NCBI RefSeq assembly: GCF_004124325.1 | Contig: NZ_QBDT01000001.1 | Coordinates: forward strand, 2,294,001-2,358,000 | DNA: 64,000 nt | Direction of reading: 5' to 3' | Source of the DNA: Streptomyces sp. L2 | GTDB lineage: Bacteria; Actinomycetota; Actinomycetes; Streptomycetales; Streptomycetaceae | In this document: positions 42,351 through 50,476 of the stretch, in pieces | How the letters are laid out: each line of letters starts with the position of its first letter | How positions within the stretch are numbered: the first letter of the stretch is position 1 | The notes under the pieces: model-generated | Told to the model about the DNA's origin: nothing | Database searches by the model: none | Seen by the model: the letters and a program-made list of their open reading frames with translations, nothing else | Program-made: the position numbers and the translations under genes

Positions 42351-43270
42351 GTCGGCACCTCCGAAGGGTGGGCGGCAGGCAGGGACGTACGGACGACCGT
42401 GTGCTGGAGCCGGTCACGCAGGTCCACCGCCTGCGCGGCTCCACCGTACTGTGGCCCTCCCAACTCCCGCCCCAGAACGATGAGCCGGCGCACGATACTG
42501 GCCGACATGCGCTCCGGCGCGGACTGGAGAACGAAGCCGAGCATCTTCTCCGTACCGTCCAGGTCGCCCAGGAGCAGGTGCCCGCCGGCGAGGTCGAGGT
42601 GCGCGGCGAACAGGTCACCGACCGACTGGTCGTCTCCGTCCGCGCTGCGGTAGAGGCGGATCGCCGTCTCCGCGCTGACGATGGCCCGCTGGACGTGCTC
42701 CTGCCCGCCTACGGCCAGGAGGGTCGTTCCGGCGTACGCGAACTGCTTGGCCGCAGGGAAGTCGAAGACTCCCAGTACCTCGTCCCGGCCCGAGACCGCC
42801 TCACGATATCGATCGGCATCCGACAGGGCGGTGAGCGCTCCAGCCGAGTCGCCGGCTATCGCCAGCGCCCGCGCCTCCAGGCTCGCCAGCCGTGCGCCGA
42901 TACTGCCGCCCTCCTTGTGCTGACGACCGACCTGGGCCAACTGGGCCGCCCGCTTGTACTGACCGGTCCAATACGCGATCAGTGACTCCACGGCCCGCAC
43001 CCAGGCCATCATCCCCCCATGTCCGGCCGCCTCGGCACAGGCCTGTGCGGTACGGGCATGAGTGGCCGCCGAGTCGTAGTCGCCGAGGTCCAGGCAGACG
43101 TGAGCGGACAGGCCGCAGAGACGAGAGGCTGAGAGATAGAGGTCGGTGGTCTGCCGGGGGCGTTGCCGTCCGCGCAGCAGCTCGAACACCCCGTCCCGTA
43201 ACCGCTTGATCTCGACGTACTGCTCCATCAGCGGGTGACTGACGTAGGTCCGCGCGAGCCGACCGACGTC
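42347..43270 (-). pseudogene. XRE/TPR-type regulator missing its N-terminal DNA-binding domain
   Basis: The protein from about 43270 to 42347 matches the C-terminal helical (TPR-like) part of Streptomyces XRE regulators: RLEADVGRLARTYVSHPLME, ASRLCGLSAHVCLDLGDYDS, then repeated Ala/Leu-rich helices. No helix-turn-helix lies upstream. The frame stays open to 43768, but there it runs antisense to the ASCH gene and is not protein-like. A residual product could start at ATG 43226-43228, giving about 293 residues without DNA binding. The break lies near 43240-43280, exactly where the opposite-strand ASCH gene begins, which suggests a deletion or insertion joint. Confidence 0.7.
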
Positions 43271-43591
43271 CGCCTCCAACCGCTCGACTTCGAGCTCGTG
43301 GCAGCGGGCACCAAGACCATCGAGGTGCGGGTCAAGTACCCGCACCTCGCGGACCTCGCCGCCGGCGACACCATCCGCTTCCGCGTCAAAGGCACGGACG
43401 AGACCTGCGACGTCGAAGTCCTTCGGGTCACCGAATACCCCGACTTCGAAGCCCTCCTCGACGGCGAGGGTCCGGTGAACGTCAACCCGGCCGCCACCCT
43501 TGACCGGCAACTCGTCAACATTCGCACCATCTACGGCCCCGAAAAGGAAGCCCTCGGAGCCCTCGCCATCGAGATCAAGCGCATGGCCTGA
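43235..43591 (+). CDS. ASCH-domain protein
   Basis: This protein of about 118 residues has an ASCH fold: FELVAAGTKTIEVRVKYPHL, then ADLAAGDTIRFRVKG and VEVLRVTEYPDFEALLDGEG. ASCH domains bind RNA or modified nucleosides. The GTG at 43235 is the first start; residues 1-12 come from sequence shared with the truncated XRE gene on the other strand, so the native N-terminus may have been replaced. It is unlike the surrounding core genes and belongs to the accessory patch. Confidence 0.7.
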   Translation: MTDVGPREPTDVRLQPLDFELVAAGTKTIEVRVKYPHLADLAAGDTIRFRVKGTDETCDVEVLRVTEYPDFEALLDGEGPVNVNPAATLDRQLVNIRTIYGPEKEALGALAIEIKRMA

Positions 43592-43831
43592 CCGATTCCC
43601 GCTCTCACAAGGTCCGACACTCGGAGCCATCCTCGACCGGAACGGCAACGCCCATCGAAGCCGCCCCCGGTCGGAGGACCGCGAACCCCACAGGCACTCC
43701 CAGGTCTGCTGGGTCGACGCCGCAGCCATCCCCGAAGAATTCGTGAAGACCACCGGCAGCGCCCTCAACCGCTATCTCGGAGGCGGGCGGGCCACAGGTC
43801 TCCCTCAACGGCTGGAGCTAGGCTCACCGCC
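43592..43831. other. Possible gene remnant
   Basis: The 240-bp gap holds a short rightward stretch that reads protein-like (VCWVDAAAIPEEFVKTTGSA at about 43705-43765) but has no start or ribosome site and is flanked by poor sequence. It may be the debris of a lost gene. I do not recognise it. Confidence 0.35.
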
Positions 43832-44650
43832 ATGCCTGATCCAGCTCCTGACCCTCGCCTGCAAACCTTGATCAACCAGCTCCGGCCGGGCGCTGTGAGA
43901 AGGGTGGCGGTCATCGGGTTCGACGGAGCGGATGTCGTCGTGGAGCTCGTGGATGGCGAAGGAGAGAAAGCCGAGATCGGTCGGATCCCTGGGCATGAGG
44001 CTTCGATGCGTCGGGTGGAGCACCCATCCGAGCTCTTCGAGATCGGCCAAGAGGTTGACGCCGAGGAGCTCGGACGTCGGGGTGAAGGTCAGCTTCATCT
44101 CTCTTCCAGGGCTTGCGAGATCCCCTCCTTGCGATCCTTTCTCCTCTCCATGGAACGCGGACAGGTTGTCACCGGGACCGTCGCGGAAGTGCCCAACTTC
44201 GGGGTCTTCGTCCACCTCGACGGCGAGCCTGATGGCTTGTGCACCGGTTTCATCCGAGTGCCAGACCTGACGTGGTCCCGGATCGACCACCCTTCCGAAG
44301 TCGTCCAAGCCGGCCAGCGGATCACAGCGGAGGTGATTGTCGCCGAGACGCGATCCGGACAAGTCACCCTCTCGCTGAAAGCCCTGCGGGAAGATCCCCT
44401 CATCCGCTTCGCGAAGCAGGCCGGCCGCGTCGTCACAGGGCGGATCACCAAGGTCATTCCCTTCGGCGTGTTGGTGCAGCTTGCTCCGGAGGTCGAAGGG
44501 CTCCTTCACATCTCAGAGCTGACCGACGAGCCGGTTGAGACCCCTGACCAACTCGTCCGCGAAGGCGAGCTGATCGCGGTGAAGGTCGCCGAGGTCGACC
44601 TTCAGCGTCACCGGGTGCGGTTGCGCGCTGCTGACGGGGCGGGCAGTTGA
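43832..44650 (+). CDS. S1 RNA-binding domain protein with three S1-like repeats
   Basis: This 272-residue protein contains one degenerate and two clear S1 (OB-fold) domains. VVTGTVAEVPNFGVFVHLDG and VVTGRITKVIPFGVLVQLAP are the starts of the second and third, each ending in an S1 signature such as GLLHISELTDEP. S1 repeats bind single-stranded RNA. Unlike ribosomal S1 it is short and stands alone. The ATG at 43832 follows GGAGCTAGG. Its codon use is less GC-biased than the core genes, in keeping with the accessory patch. Confidence 0.85.
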   Translation: MPDPAPDPRLQTLINQLRPGAVRRVAVIGFDGADVVVELVDGEGEKAEIGRIPGHEASMRRVEHPSELFEIGQEVDAEELGRRGEGQLHLSSRACEIPSLRSFLLSMERGQVVTGTVAEVPNFGVFVHLDGEPDGLCTGFIRVPDLTWSRIDHPSEVVQAGQRITAEVIVAETRSGQVTLSLKALREDPLIRFAKQAGRVVTGRITKVIPFGVLVQLAPEVEGLLHISELTDEPVETPDQLVREGELIAVKVAEVDLQRHRVRLRAADGAGS

Positions 44651-44769
44651 CGCTGGCCCGCTGAATGACGCATCGGCTGTCACGTACTGGGTCGGACCTG
44701 AGCCGCCCAAAACCGGTTGGCACGCGCCCGCGGAGCGGCGTTGTCGGTGCCTGAGTACGCACTGCCCCT

Positions 44770-45199
44770 ATGAGAACCTCCTCGTCCGCCGCAGCCGAGA
44801 CGACACACGCCCCCGTTGACTGGGTGGAGTCGATGGGCGGTCCCTTGATCGTGATTCCCGTCTCCGCGCTGGATGCCTGGCGCGGGTGCACGGAGAGCGG
44901 GATGATCGTGGGGGACGGGGTCGATCCGGACGACTACGACAGGGCTTGCGCGGTGGACGATCTTGGCCGGCGCGATCGCCGTCGGCGAGGACGGGGTGCA
45001 GGCGCTGGTCCTGGGGGACGAGCCCGCCGCGACTTGTTACGTGCCTGAGCATCACGCCTTCCTCCGCTGGCTCGCCGCCGACTCCGAAAACGGGCTCAAA
45101 GCCTCGGCCGAAGCTGTCCTCGCAGATCCCGCCACCCAATGGGAGGAGTGCGGGATGTGGATCACGGACGGCCCAGCTGTACCTCTGGTCGATCGGTGA
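44770..45199 (+). pseudogene. Imm21-family immunity protein gene with a 1-base frameshift
   Basis: The first frame (44770-44961) reads DWVESMGGPLIVIPVSALDA and YDRACAVDD. The homologous continuation LAGAIAVGEDGVQALVLGDE lies one frame over from 44963 and ends at 45199. Dropping C44962 fuses them into one Imm21-like protein of about 142 residues. Imm21 proteins protect against polymorphic-toxin effectors. No partner toxin is in the window. The C-terminus runs directly into merR, so it may also be truncated. Confidence 0.75.
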
Positions 45200-45523
45200 A
45201 GTGGCGCGGCGTGCCGAACTGACGGTCAAAGCCGTGCGGTTCGGTTCTATTCGGACCCCGGGCTCGTGGCGCCTGTCTGCCGTAGCGGCGCTGGGTACCG
45301 CCGCTACGGCCCGGACGCGGTCGCGCGGCTGGCGTTGGTGCGGACGCTGCGCGAGCTGGGGCTCGGGCTCGACGTGATCCGGCGGGTCATAGAGCGGGAG
45401 CTGTCGCTCGGTGAGGTCGCCGCGCGGCACGCCGCCGCGCTGGAGGCACAGATCGGCGTCCTGCGCCTGCGGTGGGCCGTGCTGACGGCCGTGGCCGAGC
45501 GCGGACCCAGCCCTGAGGAGCTA
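45177..45523 (+). pseudogene. 5' part of an interrupted MerR-family regulator gene
   Basis: The frame reads LWSIGEVARRAELTVKAVRF (MerR helix-turn-helix), then shifts at a tandem GGTTC duplication (45238-45242 and 45243-45247). The correct continuation YSDPGLVAPVCRSGAGYRRY lies in the next frame and runs to PSPEEL at about 45523, where the IS607 element begins. There is no start codon before LWSIGEV. Three lesions are therefore visible: a lost start, a 5-bp duplication and the element insertion. The other half of the gene is at 47584-48134. Confidence 0.8.
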
Positions 45524-45569
45524 TGAGTAGTGGTCAATTTCCTTTCCAGTCCTCGCTATAGTTACTCGT

Positions 45570-46178
45570 ATGAGTAAGAAGTACCGCATCTCGGAGTTCG
45601 CCCAGCGCATCGGGCGGTCTGCGTCGACCGTCCGCCGCTGGGAGGCCGAAGGGCGTATCACGCCGAAACGGACCACGACCGGACAGCGGTACTTCACCGA
45701 CGCCGACGTACGTGCCGCTCTCGGGATCGCCGCTCACACGCACCGCGTCACGGTGGTGTACTGCCGGGTGTCCTCACCTGGGCAGAAGGACGACCTCGCC
45801 TCGCAGGTCGCCGCAATGGAAACCTTCTGCCTGGGTGCCGGTATCGCGGTGGACGAGTGGGTGCAGGAGATCGGTGGCGGGATGAACCTGCGCCGGAAGA
45901 AGTTCCTTGCCCTGATGGACAGGATCGAGGCCGGCGAGATCGCCCGTCTGGTCATCGCTCACGAGGACCGACTCGCGAGGTTCGGGTTCGACCTGATCGA
46001 GCACGTAGCCGAACGCCACAGCTGCGAGATCGTCATCGCAAACGCCGAATCCCTCTCCCCCCACCAGGAACTGGCAGAGGACCTGCTGGCGATCGTGCAC
46101 ACCTTCTCCTGCCGCCTGCATGGCCTGCGCCGCTACGAGAAGACCCTGAAGGACGAATTGAAAGCCGGTGGCCGGTGA
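45570..46178 (+). CDS. IS607-family serine recombinase (TnpA)
   Basis: This 202-residue transposase has a MerR-like helix-turn-helix at the N-terminus (YRISEFAQRIGRSASTVRRW, then EAEGRITPKR), and a serine-recombinase catalytic domain with the nucleophile Ser in VVYCRVSSPGQKDDLASQ. MKDRIEAGEI-like and IAHEDRLARFGFDLIE motifs also match. It cuts and rejoins DNA through a phosphoserine link. It overlaps tnpB by four bases (GTGA). The ATG at 45570 is the first good start. Confidence 0.95.
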   Translation: MSKKYRISEFAQRIGRSASTVRRWEAEGRITPKRTTTGQRYFTDADVRAALGIAAHTHRVTVVYCRVSSPGQKDDLASQVAAMETFCLGAGIAVDEWVQEIGGGMNLRRKKFLALMDRIEAGEIARLVIAHEDRLARFGFDLIEHVAERHSCEIVIANAESLSPHQELAEDLLAIVHTFSCRLHGLRRYEKTLKDELKAGGR

Positions 46179-47578
46179 AGGTCACCCGCATCGCCTACTC
46201 CCGGAATCTCAACGCCGGTAAGTACGCCCAGCTCGAAGAGCAGGCACGTCGCCTCGGCCGTGTGCGGGCCATGGTGTGGGCCCGTTACGGATCGCCTGTC
46301 AACGACGGCATCAGGGACCGCACCATCCGCGATGCGTGGATGAAGGACGGCACCGCCGACACCTTCGGCGTGCTGGCCAACACGTGGAAGGAGACCCTTC
46401 GCGACGCGGTAGCCGACATCGCCGCGCACCGCGAAGCCGGGAAGGTGAAGGTCCGCAAAGCGATACACCACCGCTACCGGGACAAGTCCGAGCGGAAGAA
46501 GGCGTACACCGCACTGAAGTACGGCCGGTGGCAGGACGACGGATTCCTGTCCTGGCAGATGCGCCGGCACGTCAAGCACGGCGTGAGCCGCACGGCGAAT
46601 CAGATCGTGGTGCGCTCCGACCAGTACAACACCTGGCGCATGGCCGACGGCAACGTGTGGATCGACATCCCCGGGCTGAAGCGGCGGCAGAAGATCGCGA
46701 TCCCGTTGAACACCACCGTCGCACCCACCGGAACCCTGCGGATCGTCCTCCGCGGCGGACGGGTCGAGGTGCACTACGCCATCGACGCCCCTGACCTGCA
46801 CGAGATCCGCCCCTGCGGAATCGGAAAGGTCGGCGTGGACAAGGGCTACACCGAGGTCCTGACCGACTCCGACGGCAACCACCACGGCGAAGAACTCGGC
46901 AAGCTGCTGCGGGAAGAGTCCGACTTCCTCAAGGCCAAGAACGCCCGCAGGGCCAAGATCCGGTCGGTAGCGGAGAATGCCCGCAAGGCCGGTGACCACG
47001 TGAAGGCCGACCGCATTGAACGCAGCAACCTCGGTGTGGTCAAGCGCGACCGGCGCCGCAGCCGGTTCACGTCCCGCGTGCGTACAGTCACCTTCACCGC
47101 CGTACACACTGTCGTCGACAAGGCCGCCCAGGTGGTGGCCGAAGATCTCACCCGCTCCTTCCCTCCCCGGAAGAAGCTGGGCAAGAACACCAACCGCCGC
47201 CTCGCCGCCTGGACCAAAGGCGTCACGGCCGAGGCGCTCACGTCCGTGTCAGAGCGCAGAGGTTCTGCGCTGACGCTGGTCAACGCGGCTTACAGCTCAC
47301 AAGTCGTCCCCTGCTGCCGAATCCTCGGCAAGCGATCCGGGGACCGGCTTCACTGCACCCGGTGCGGGGAGCTGTGGCAGGCAGACCACGCGGCTGCGAT
47401 CAACGTCCTGGAACGAGACGGAGACCCTGACATCTCCCTGATCACCCCGCACACGCGGGTCAAGCAACTCATCCAGGAACGGGCCGATCGTCTCCGGACC
47501 AGACTGCCGGTCCAGGACTCCAGCACCCACGTGCGGAGAGCGAACCATCCGATCCGAGCAGCAATGCTCAACGAATAG
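46175..47578 (+). CDS. tnpB: RNA-guided endonuclease TnpB of the IS607 element
   Basis: This 467-residue TnpB has an N-terminal helix-turn-helix region and a RuvC-like nuclease split as usual: first Asp in VGVDKGYTEVLTDSDG, Glu in AQVVAEDLTRSF and last Asp in QADHAAAINVLE. TnpB proteins cut DNA under guidance of an RNA from the element's right end and promote element retention. The zinc-ribbon part is degenerate: VVPCCRILG then HCTRCG, instead of two CxxC knuckles. The GTG at 46175 overlaps the transposase stop. The 3' end sits at the right edge of the element, where the guide RNA would be encoded. Confidence 0.92.
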   Translation: MKVTRIAYSRNLNAGKYAQLEEQARRLGRVRAMVWARYGSPVNDGIRDRTIRDAWMKDGTADTFGVLANTWKETLRDAVADIAAHREAGKVKVRKAIHHRYRDKSERKKAYTALKYGRWQDDGFLSWQMRRHVKHGVSRTANQIVVRSDQYNTWRMADGNVWIDIPGLKRRQKIAIPLNTTVAPTGTLRIVLRGGRVEVHYAIDAPDLHEIRPCGIGKVGVDKGYTEVLTDSDGNHHGEELGKLLREESDFLKAKNARRAKIRSVAENARKAGDHVKADRIERSNLGVVKRDRRRSRFTSRVRTVTFTAVHTVVDKAAQVVAEDLTRSFPPRKKLGKNTNRRLAAWTKGVTAEALTSVSERRGSALTLVNAAYSSQVVPCCRILGKRSGDRLHCTRCGELWQADHAAAINVLERDGDPDISLITPHTRVKQLIQERADRLRTRLPVQDSSTHVRRANHPIRAAMLNE

Positions 47579-47583
47579 GAAGC

Positions 47584-48134
47584 AGATGGCACGCATGCAC
47601 CGACTGACCGGCGAGTTCCTCGACGCCGTCTTCGCGGGAACCGGAGGGGGCGCCCACGCCGGCGCCCGCCGGTCCCTGACGCCCGAACTGCCCGGCACGC
47701 CCACGGAGGAGCAGCTCTCCGCGTGGCTGGAGCTGGCGGAACTGTTCGAGGACCCGGAGTTCCGCGCCGGTGTGCGGCGCGCGGTCGAGGAGCACACGGA
47801 CGACGCCCGTCCCGGGCGGCCGCCCCGGCGGGACGTGGTCGCCCTCGCCCCCGACCACGCGAACGCCGCCCTCGCGTCCGGCATCGACCCCTGCACCCCC
47901 GAGGCGGAGCGCGTCGTCGCGGCGCTCGGCGCGGACTGCGCACGTCTCCTCGGCCGGCCCGACGACAGCGGGCTGCGCCCCTGGATGCTGCGGCGGCTGA
48001 GCACCGCGAACGATCCCCGGCGCGAGCGGTACGCGCAGCTGCTGGCCGTCGTCAACGGCTGGCCGGCCCCGGAACCTCTGGCGCCCGCACTCGACTGGTC
48101 GGTCACGGCCCTGAGCGAGCGCACCGCCGGGTGA
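47584..48134 (+). pseudogene. 3' part of the interrupted MerR regulator gene
   Basis: The 182 residues (MARMHRLTGEFLDAVFAG, LTPELPGTPTEEQLSAWLEL, then EDPEFRAGVRRAVEEHTDD) match the C-terminal TipAS-like/effector region that follows the dimerisation helix in Streptomyces MerR proteins. It begins exactly at the right end of the IS607 element. A short product starting at ATG 47586 is possible but would lack DNA binding. Confidence 0.8.
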
Positions 48135-48192
48135 CGGTGACCGTCGGGCGGAAACCGGGCCGCCCGGCGAACGGGCGTGCCATTCTGGTGCC

Positions 48193-48591
48193 GTGACCTT
48201 GGAGGACCTCAGGCGGCTGCGGCGGGTGCGGGACCGGATGGACCGTGAGTACGCCGAGCCGCTCGACATGGCCGAGCTGGCCCGGGGGGCGCTGATGTCG
48301 CCGGGGCACTTCCAGCGCAGTTTCCGCAAGGCGTTCGGGGAGACGCCGTACAGCTATCTCATGACCCGCCGGGTCGAGCGGGCGAAGTCGCTGCTGCGTC
48401 GCGGGGACCTCAGCGTGACCGAGGTGTGCCTCGCCGTCGGCTGTACCTCGCTGGGCTCGTTCAGCTCCCGGTTCACCGAGCTGGTCGGTGAGACGCCGAG
48501 CGCGTACCGGGCCCGGTCGCACGAGGAGAGCGCGGTGATCCCGTCCTGCGTGGCCCGGACGTTCACGCGGCCGCGCCGCCGGCCCTGGTGA
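48193..48591 (+). CDS. Short AraC-family transcriptional regulator
   Basis: This 132-residue protein consists of little more than the AraC double helix-turn-helix: DMAELARGALMSPGHFQRSF for the first and VTEVCLAVGCTSLGSFSSRF for the second, closing with VGETPSAYR. There is no ligand-binding domain, as in SoxS/MarA-like and many short Streptomyces members. The GTG at 48193 is the likely start. It lies 58 bp after the merR remnant. Targets are unknown. Confidence 0.9.
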   Translation: MTLEDLRRLRRVRDRMDREYAEPLDMAELARGALMSPGHFQRSFRKAFGETPYSYLMTRRVERAKSLLRRGDLSVTEVCLAVGCTSLGSFSSRFTELVGETPSAYRARSHEESAVIPSCVARTFTRPRRRPW

Positions 48592-48708
48592 GCACCGGCA
48601 CCTACGGTCCACCTCTGTGACGAACGGTCACTACCGGGCCGTTCCGCCCTACACTCGATCTCGTCAACGCCGTAGCGCGTCAAGGACTTTGAGGACTTCG
48701 GGGGGACC

Positions 48709-49137
48709 GTGGCGACCGCACTCATCTCCGTACGCAGCAAGGATCCCGTTTCCGACGCGGAGTCGCTGACGGACTGGCTGCGCGGCGACGCGGGGCTGGC
48801 CGGCCGGGTGCGGCTGACCGGGACCGAGCCGGTGGACGGGCATCTCGGCACCGCGCTGGACACGGTGACCGTCCTGCTCGGCGCCGGCGGTCCGCTCACC
48901 GTGCTCGCCTCCTGTCTGCGGGCCTGGATCACCCAGCCCCGGCGCAGCGACGTACGGCTGGAGATCCGCCGGGAGGACGGGCCGACGGTGGAGATCGACG
49001 CCAAGCGGGTCGCGACCGAGGACGTGGCCGAGCTGCTGCGGGAGGCGCTGGCGGAGGCCCCGGGCCCGGAGGGGGTTCCGGGGGGCGTTCCGGAGGGGAC
49101 TTCCGAGGCCGCGCCGGGCCAGGACGCGCGGGAGTGA
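48709..49137 (+). CDS. Effector-associated constant component EACC1-like protein
   Basis: This 142-residue protein (ALISVRSKDPVSDAESLTDW, LDTVTVLLGAGGPLTVLASC, then RRSDVRLEIRREDGPTVEID) matches EACC1-type adaptors that sit next to caspase-like and other effectors in actinobacterial conflict operons. The C-terminal 25 residues are Gly/Pro-rich. The GTG start at 48709 follows GGGGGGA. It is followed one base later by the caspase gene. Assignment is from motif memory. Confidence 0.75.
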   Translation: MATALISVRSKDPVSDAESLTDWLRGDAGLAGRVRLTGTEPVDGHLGTALDTVTVLLGAGGPLTVLASCLRAWITQPRRSDVRLEIRREDGPTVEIDAKRVATEDVAELLREALAEAPGPEGVPGGVPEGTSEAAPGQDARE

Positions 49138-49138
49138 C

Positions 49139-50476
49139 GTGCGGCTGCCAGACCGCCACCGCTCCCGGCTGGTCCTGATCGGCGCCGGCCGGTACACCGA
49201 CCCGGCGCTGCCGGACCTGCCCGCCGTCCACCGCACCCTCACCGATCTGGCCGCGCTCCTCACGGACCCGTACTTCGGGCTGGTCCCCTCCGCGCACTGC
49301 ACGCTGCTGCTCGACGACGGCGACCTGCGCACCGTCGGAGGGCGGCTGCGGTCCGCCGTGGCCGAGGCCGAGGACCTGCTGCTCGTCTACTACGCCGGTC
49401 ACGGCCTGGTCGGCGGCCGCCGGCACGAGCTGTACCTGGCGCTGCCCGACAGCGAGTGGGCCGCACCCGAGTTCAACTCCCTGGAGTACGACAAGCTGCG
49501 CGACGCCGTGCTGGACAGTCCCGCCGAGACCAAGGTCGTCGTCCTCGACTGCTGCTTCTCCGGCCGGGCCGTCGGCGACGCGCTGGGCGCGGAGGACGAG
49601 CGGATCTCGCAGCTGGACGTGGCCGGTTCGTACGTGATGACCTCCGCCCAGCGCGACCAGGTGGCCCTCGCGCTGCCGGGCGAGGACCACACCGCGTTCT
49701 CCGGGCGGCTGATACGGCTGCTGCGCGAGGGCGTCGTCGGCGGGCCGGAGCTGCTGACGGTCGAGGACCTGTACCAGCGGCTGAGGTCCGTCATGGCGTC
49801 CGAGGGGCTGCCCCGGCCGCTCAACCGGGGCAGCGGCACCGCGCACCGCATCGCGCTCGGTATCAATCGCGCCTTCGCCGCGACGGCGGGCCCCGAGCTG
49901 CGCAACCGCCAGATCGCCGCCGTCGACCGGGGCAAGGACGGGGACTGGACGGGTGCGGCCGAGGAACTGCGCAAGATCCTCGACGAGCAGACCCGCGTCC
50001 TCGGCCCCGAGCACGCCGACACCCTGCGCACCCGGCAGTCCTACGCGCACAGCCTGGGCGGCGCGGGCACCCCGGTGGAGGCCGCGGGTCTGCTGCGCCG
50101 GCTGCTCGCCGACCAGGTACGGCTGCTGGGACCCGACCACGAGGACACGCTGCGCACACGGCAGTTCCTCGCGGTCAACCTCGGCGAGGCGGGGCACCGT
50201 GAAGAGGCGGTGGGCATGCTGCGCATCCTGCTCGCCGACCGGAGCCGGGTCCTCGGCGTCGAGCATCCGCACACCCTGCGGACCCGGCACATGCTGGCCC
50301 GCAACCTCGCGCCGGCCGGCGAGCGGGAGGAGGCGCTGGCGTTGCTGCGGCAGCTGGTGGCGGAGCGGGAGCGGGTGCTCGGCGCGGACCACCCGCACAC
50401 GGCACGGGCACGGGACGATCTGCTGGGGATGGAGGGGACGGCCGATGGCCAGGGGCCGCAGTCCGGGCAGGAGTGA
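49139..50476 (+). CDS. Caspase-like protease with TPR repeats
   Basis: This 445-residue protein has an N-terminal caspase/metacaspase (C14) domain. The catalytic His is in LVYYAGHGLVGG and the Cys in VVVLDCCFSGRAV. LVLIGAGRYTDPALPDLPAV is the first strand and loop. From about residue 250, TPR repeats of the GPEHADTLRTRQSYAHSLGG type form the C-terminal half. No signal peptide is present. The set EACC1 plus caspase plus TPR fits predicted programmed-death effectors. The GTG at 49139 lies one base after the EACC1 stop. The gene ends within a 36-bp repeat shared with the next gene. Confidence 0.88.
   Translation: MRLPDRHRSRLVLIGAGRYTDPALPDLPAVHRTLTDLAALLTDPYFGLVPSAHCTLLLDDGDLRTVGGRLRSAVAEAEDLLLVYYAGHGLVGGRRHELYLALPDSEWAAPEFNSLEYDKLRDAVLDSPAETKVVVLDCCFSGRAVGDALGAEDERISQLDVAGSYVMTSAQRDQVALALPGEDHTAFSGRLIRLLREGVVGGPELLTVEDLYQRLRSVMASEGLPRPLNRGSGTAHRIALGINRAFAATAGPELRNRQIAAVDRGKDGDWTGAAEELRKILDEQTRVLGPEHADTLRTRQSYAHSLGGAGTPVEAAGLLRRLLADQVRLLGPDHEDTLRTRQFLAVNLGEAGHREEAVGMLRILLADRSRVLGVEHPHTLRTRHMLARNLAPAGEREEALALLRQLVAERERVLGADHPHTARARDDLLGMEGTADGQGPQSGQE

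Larger units (their letters stand above)
45524..47583 (+). mobile_element. IS607-family element (serine recombinase plus TnpB) inserted in merR
   Basis: This 2.06-kb element carries an IS607-type serine transposase gene and a tnpB gene overlapping by four bases. It is visibly less GC-rich at its left end (CAATTTCCTTTCCAGTCC, then ATAGTTACTC). As expected for IS607 there are no terminal inverted repeats and no target duplication. Ends are inferred from the merR frame: joining GAGGAGCT to GATGGCACGC restores a continuous EELMARMHRL. They may be off by a few bases. The element is apparently intact, since both frames are open. Confidence 0.85.

Noticed and set aside
43500..43871. A rightward 123-codon frame overlapping the ASCH 3' end and the gap after it
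   Set aside because: Its first third is a shadow of the ASCH gene and it has no start site; only a short stretch reads protein-like, so I list it as possible debris.
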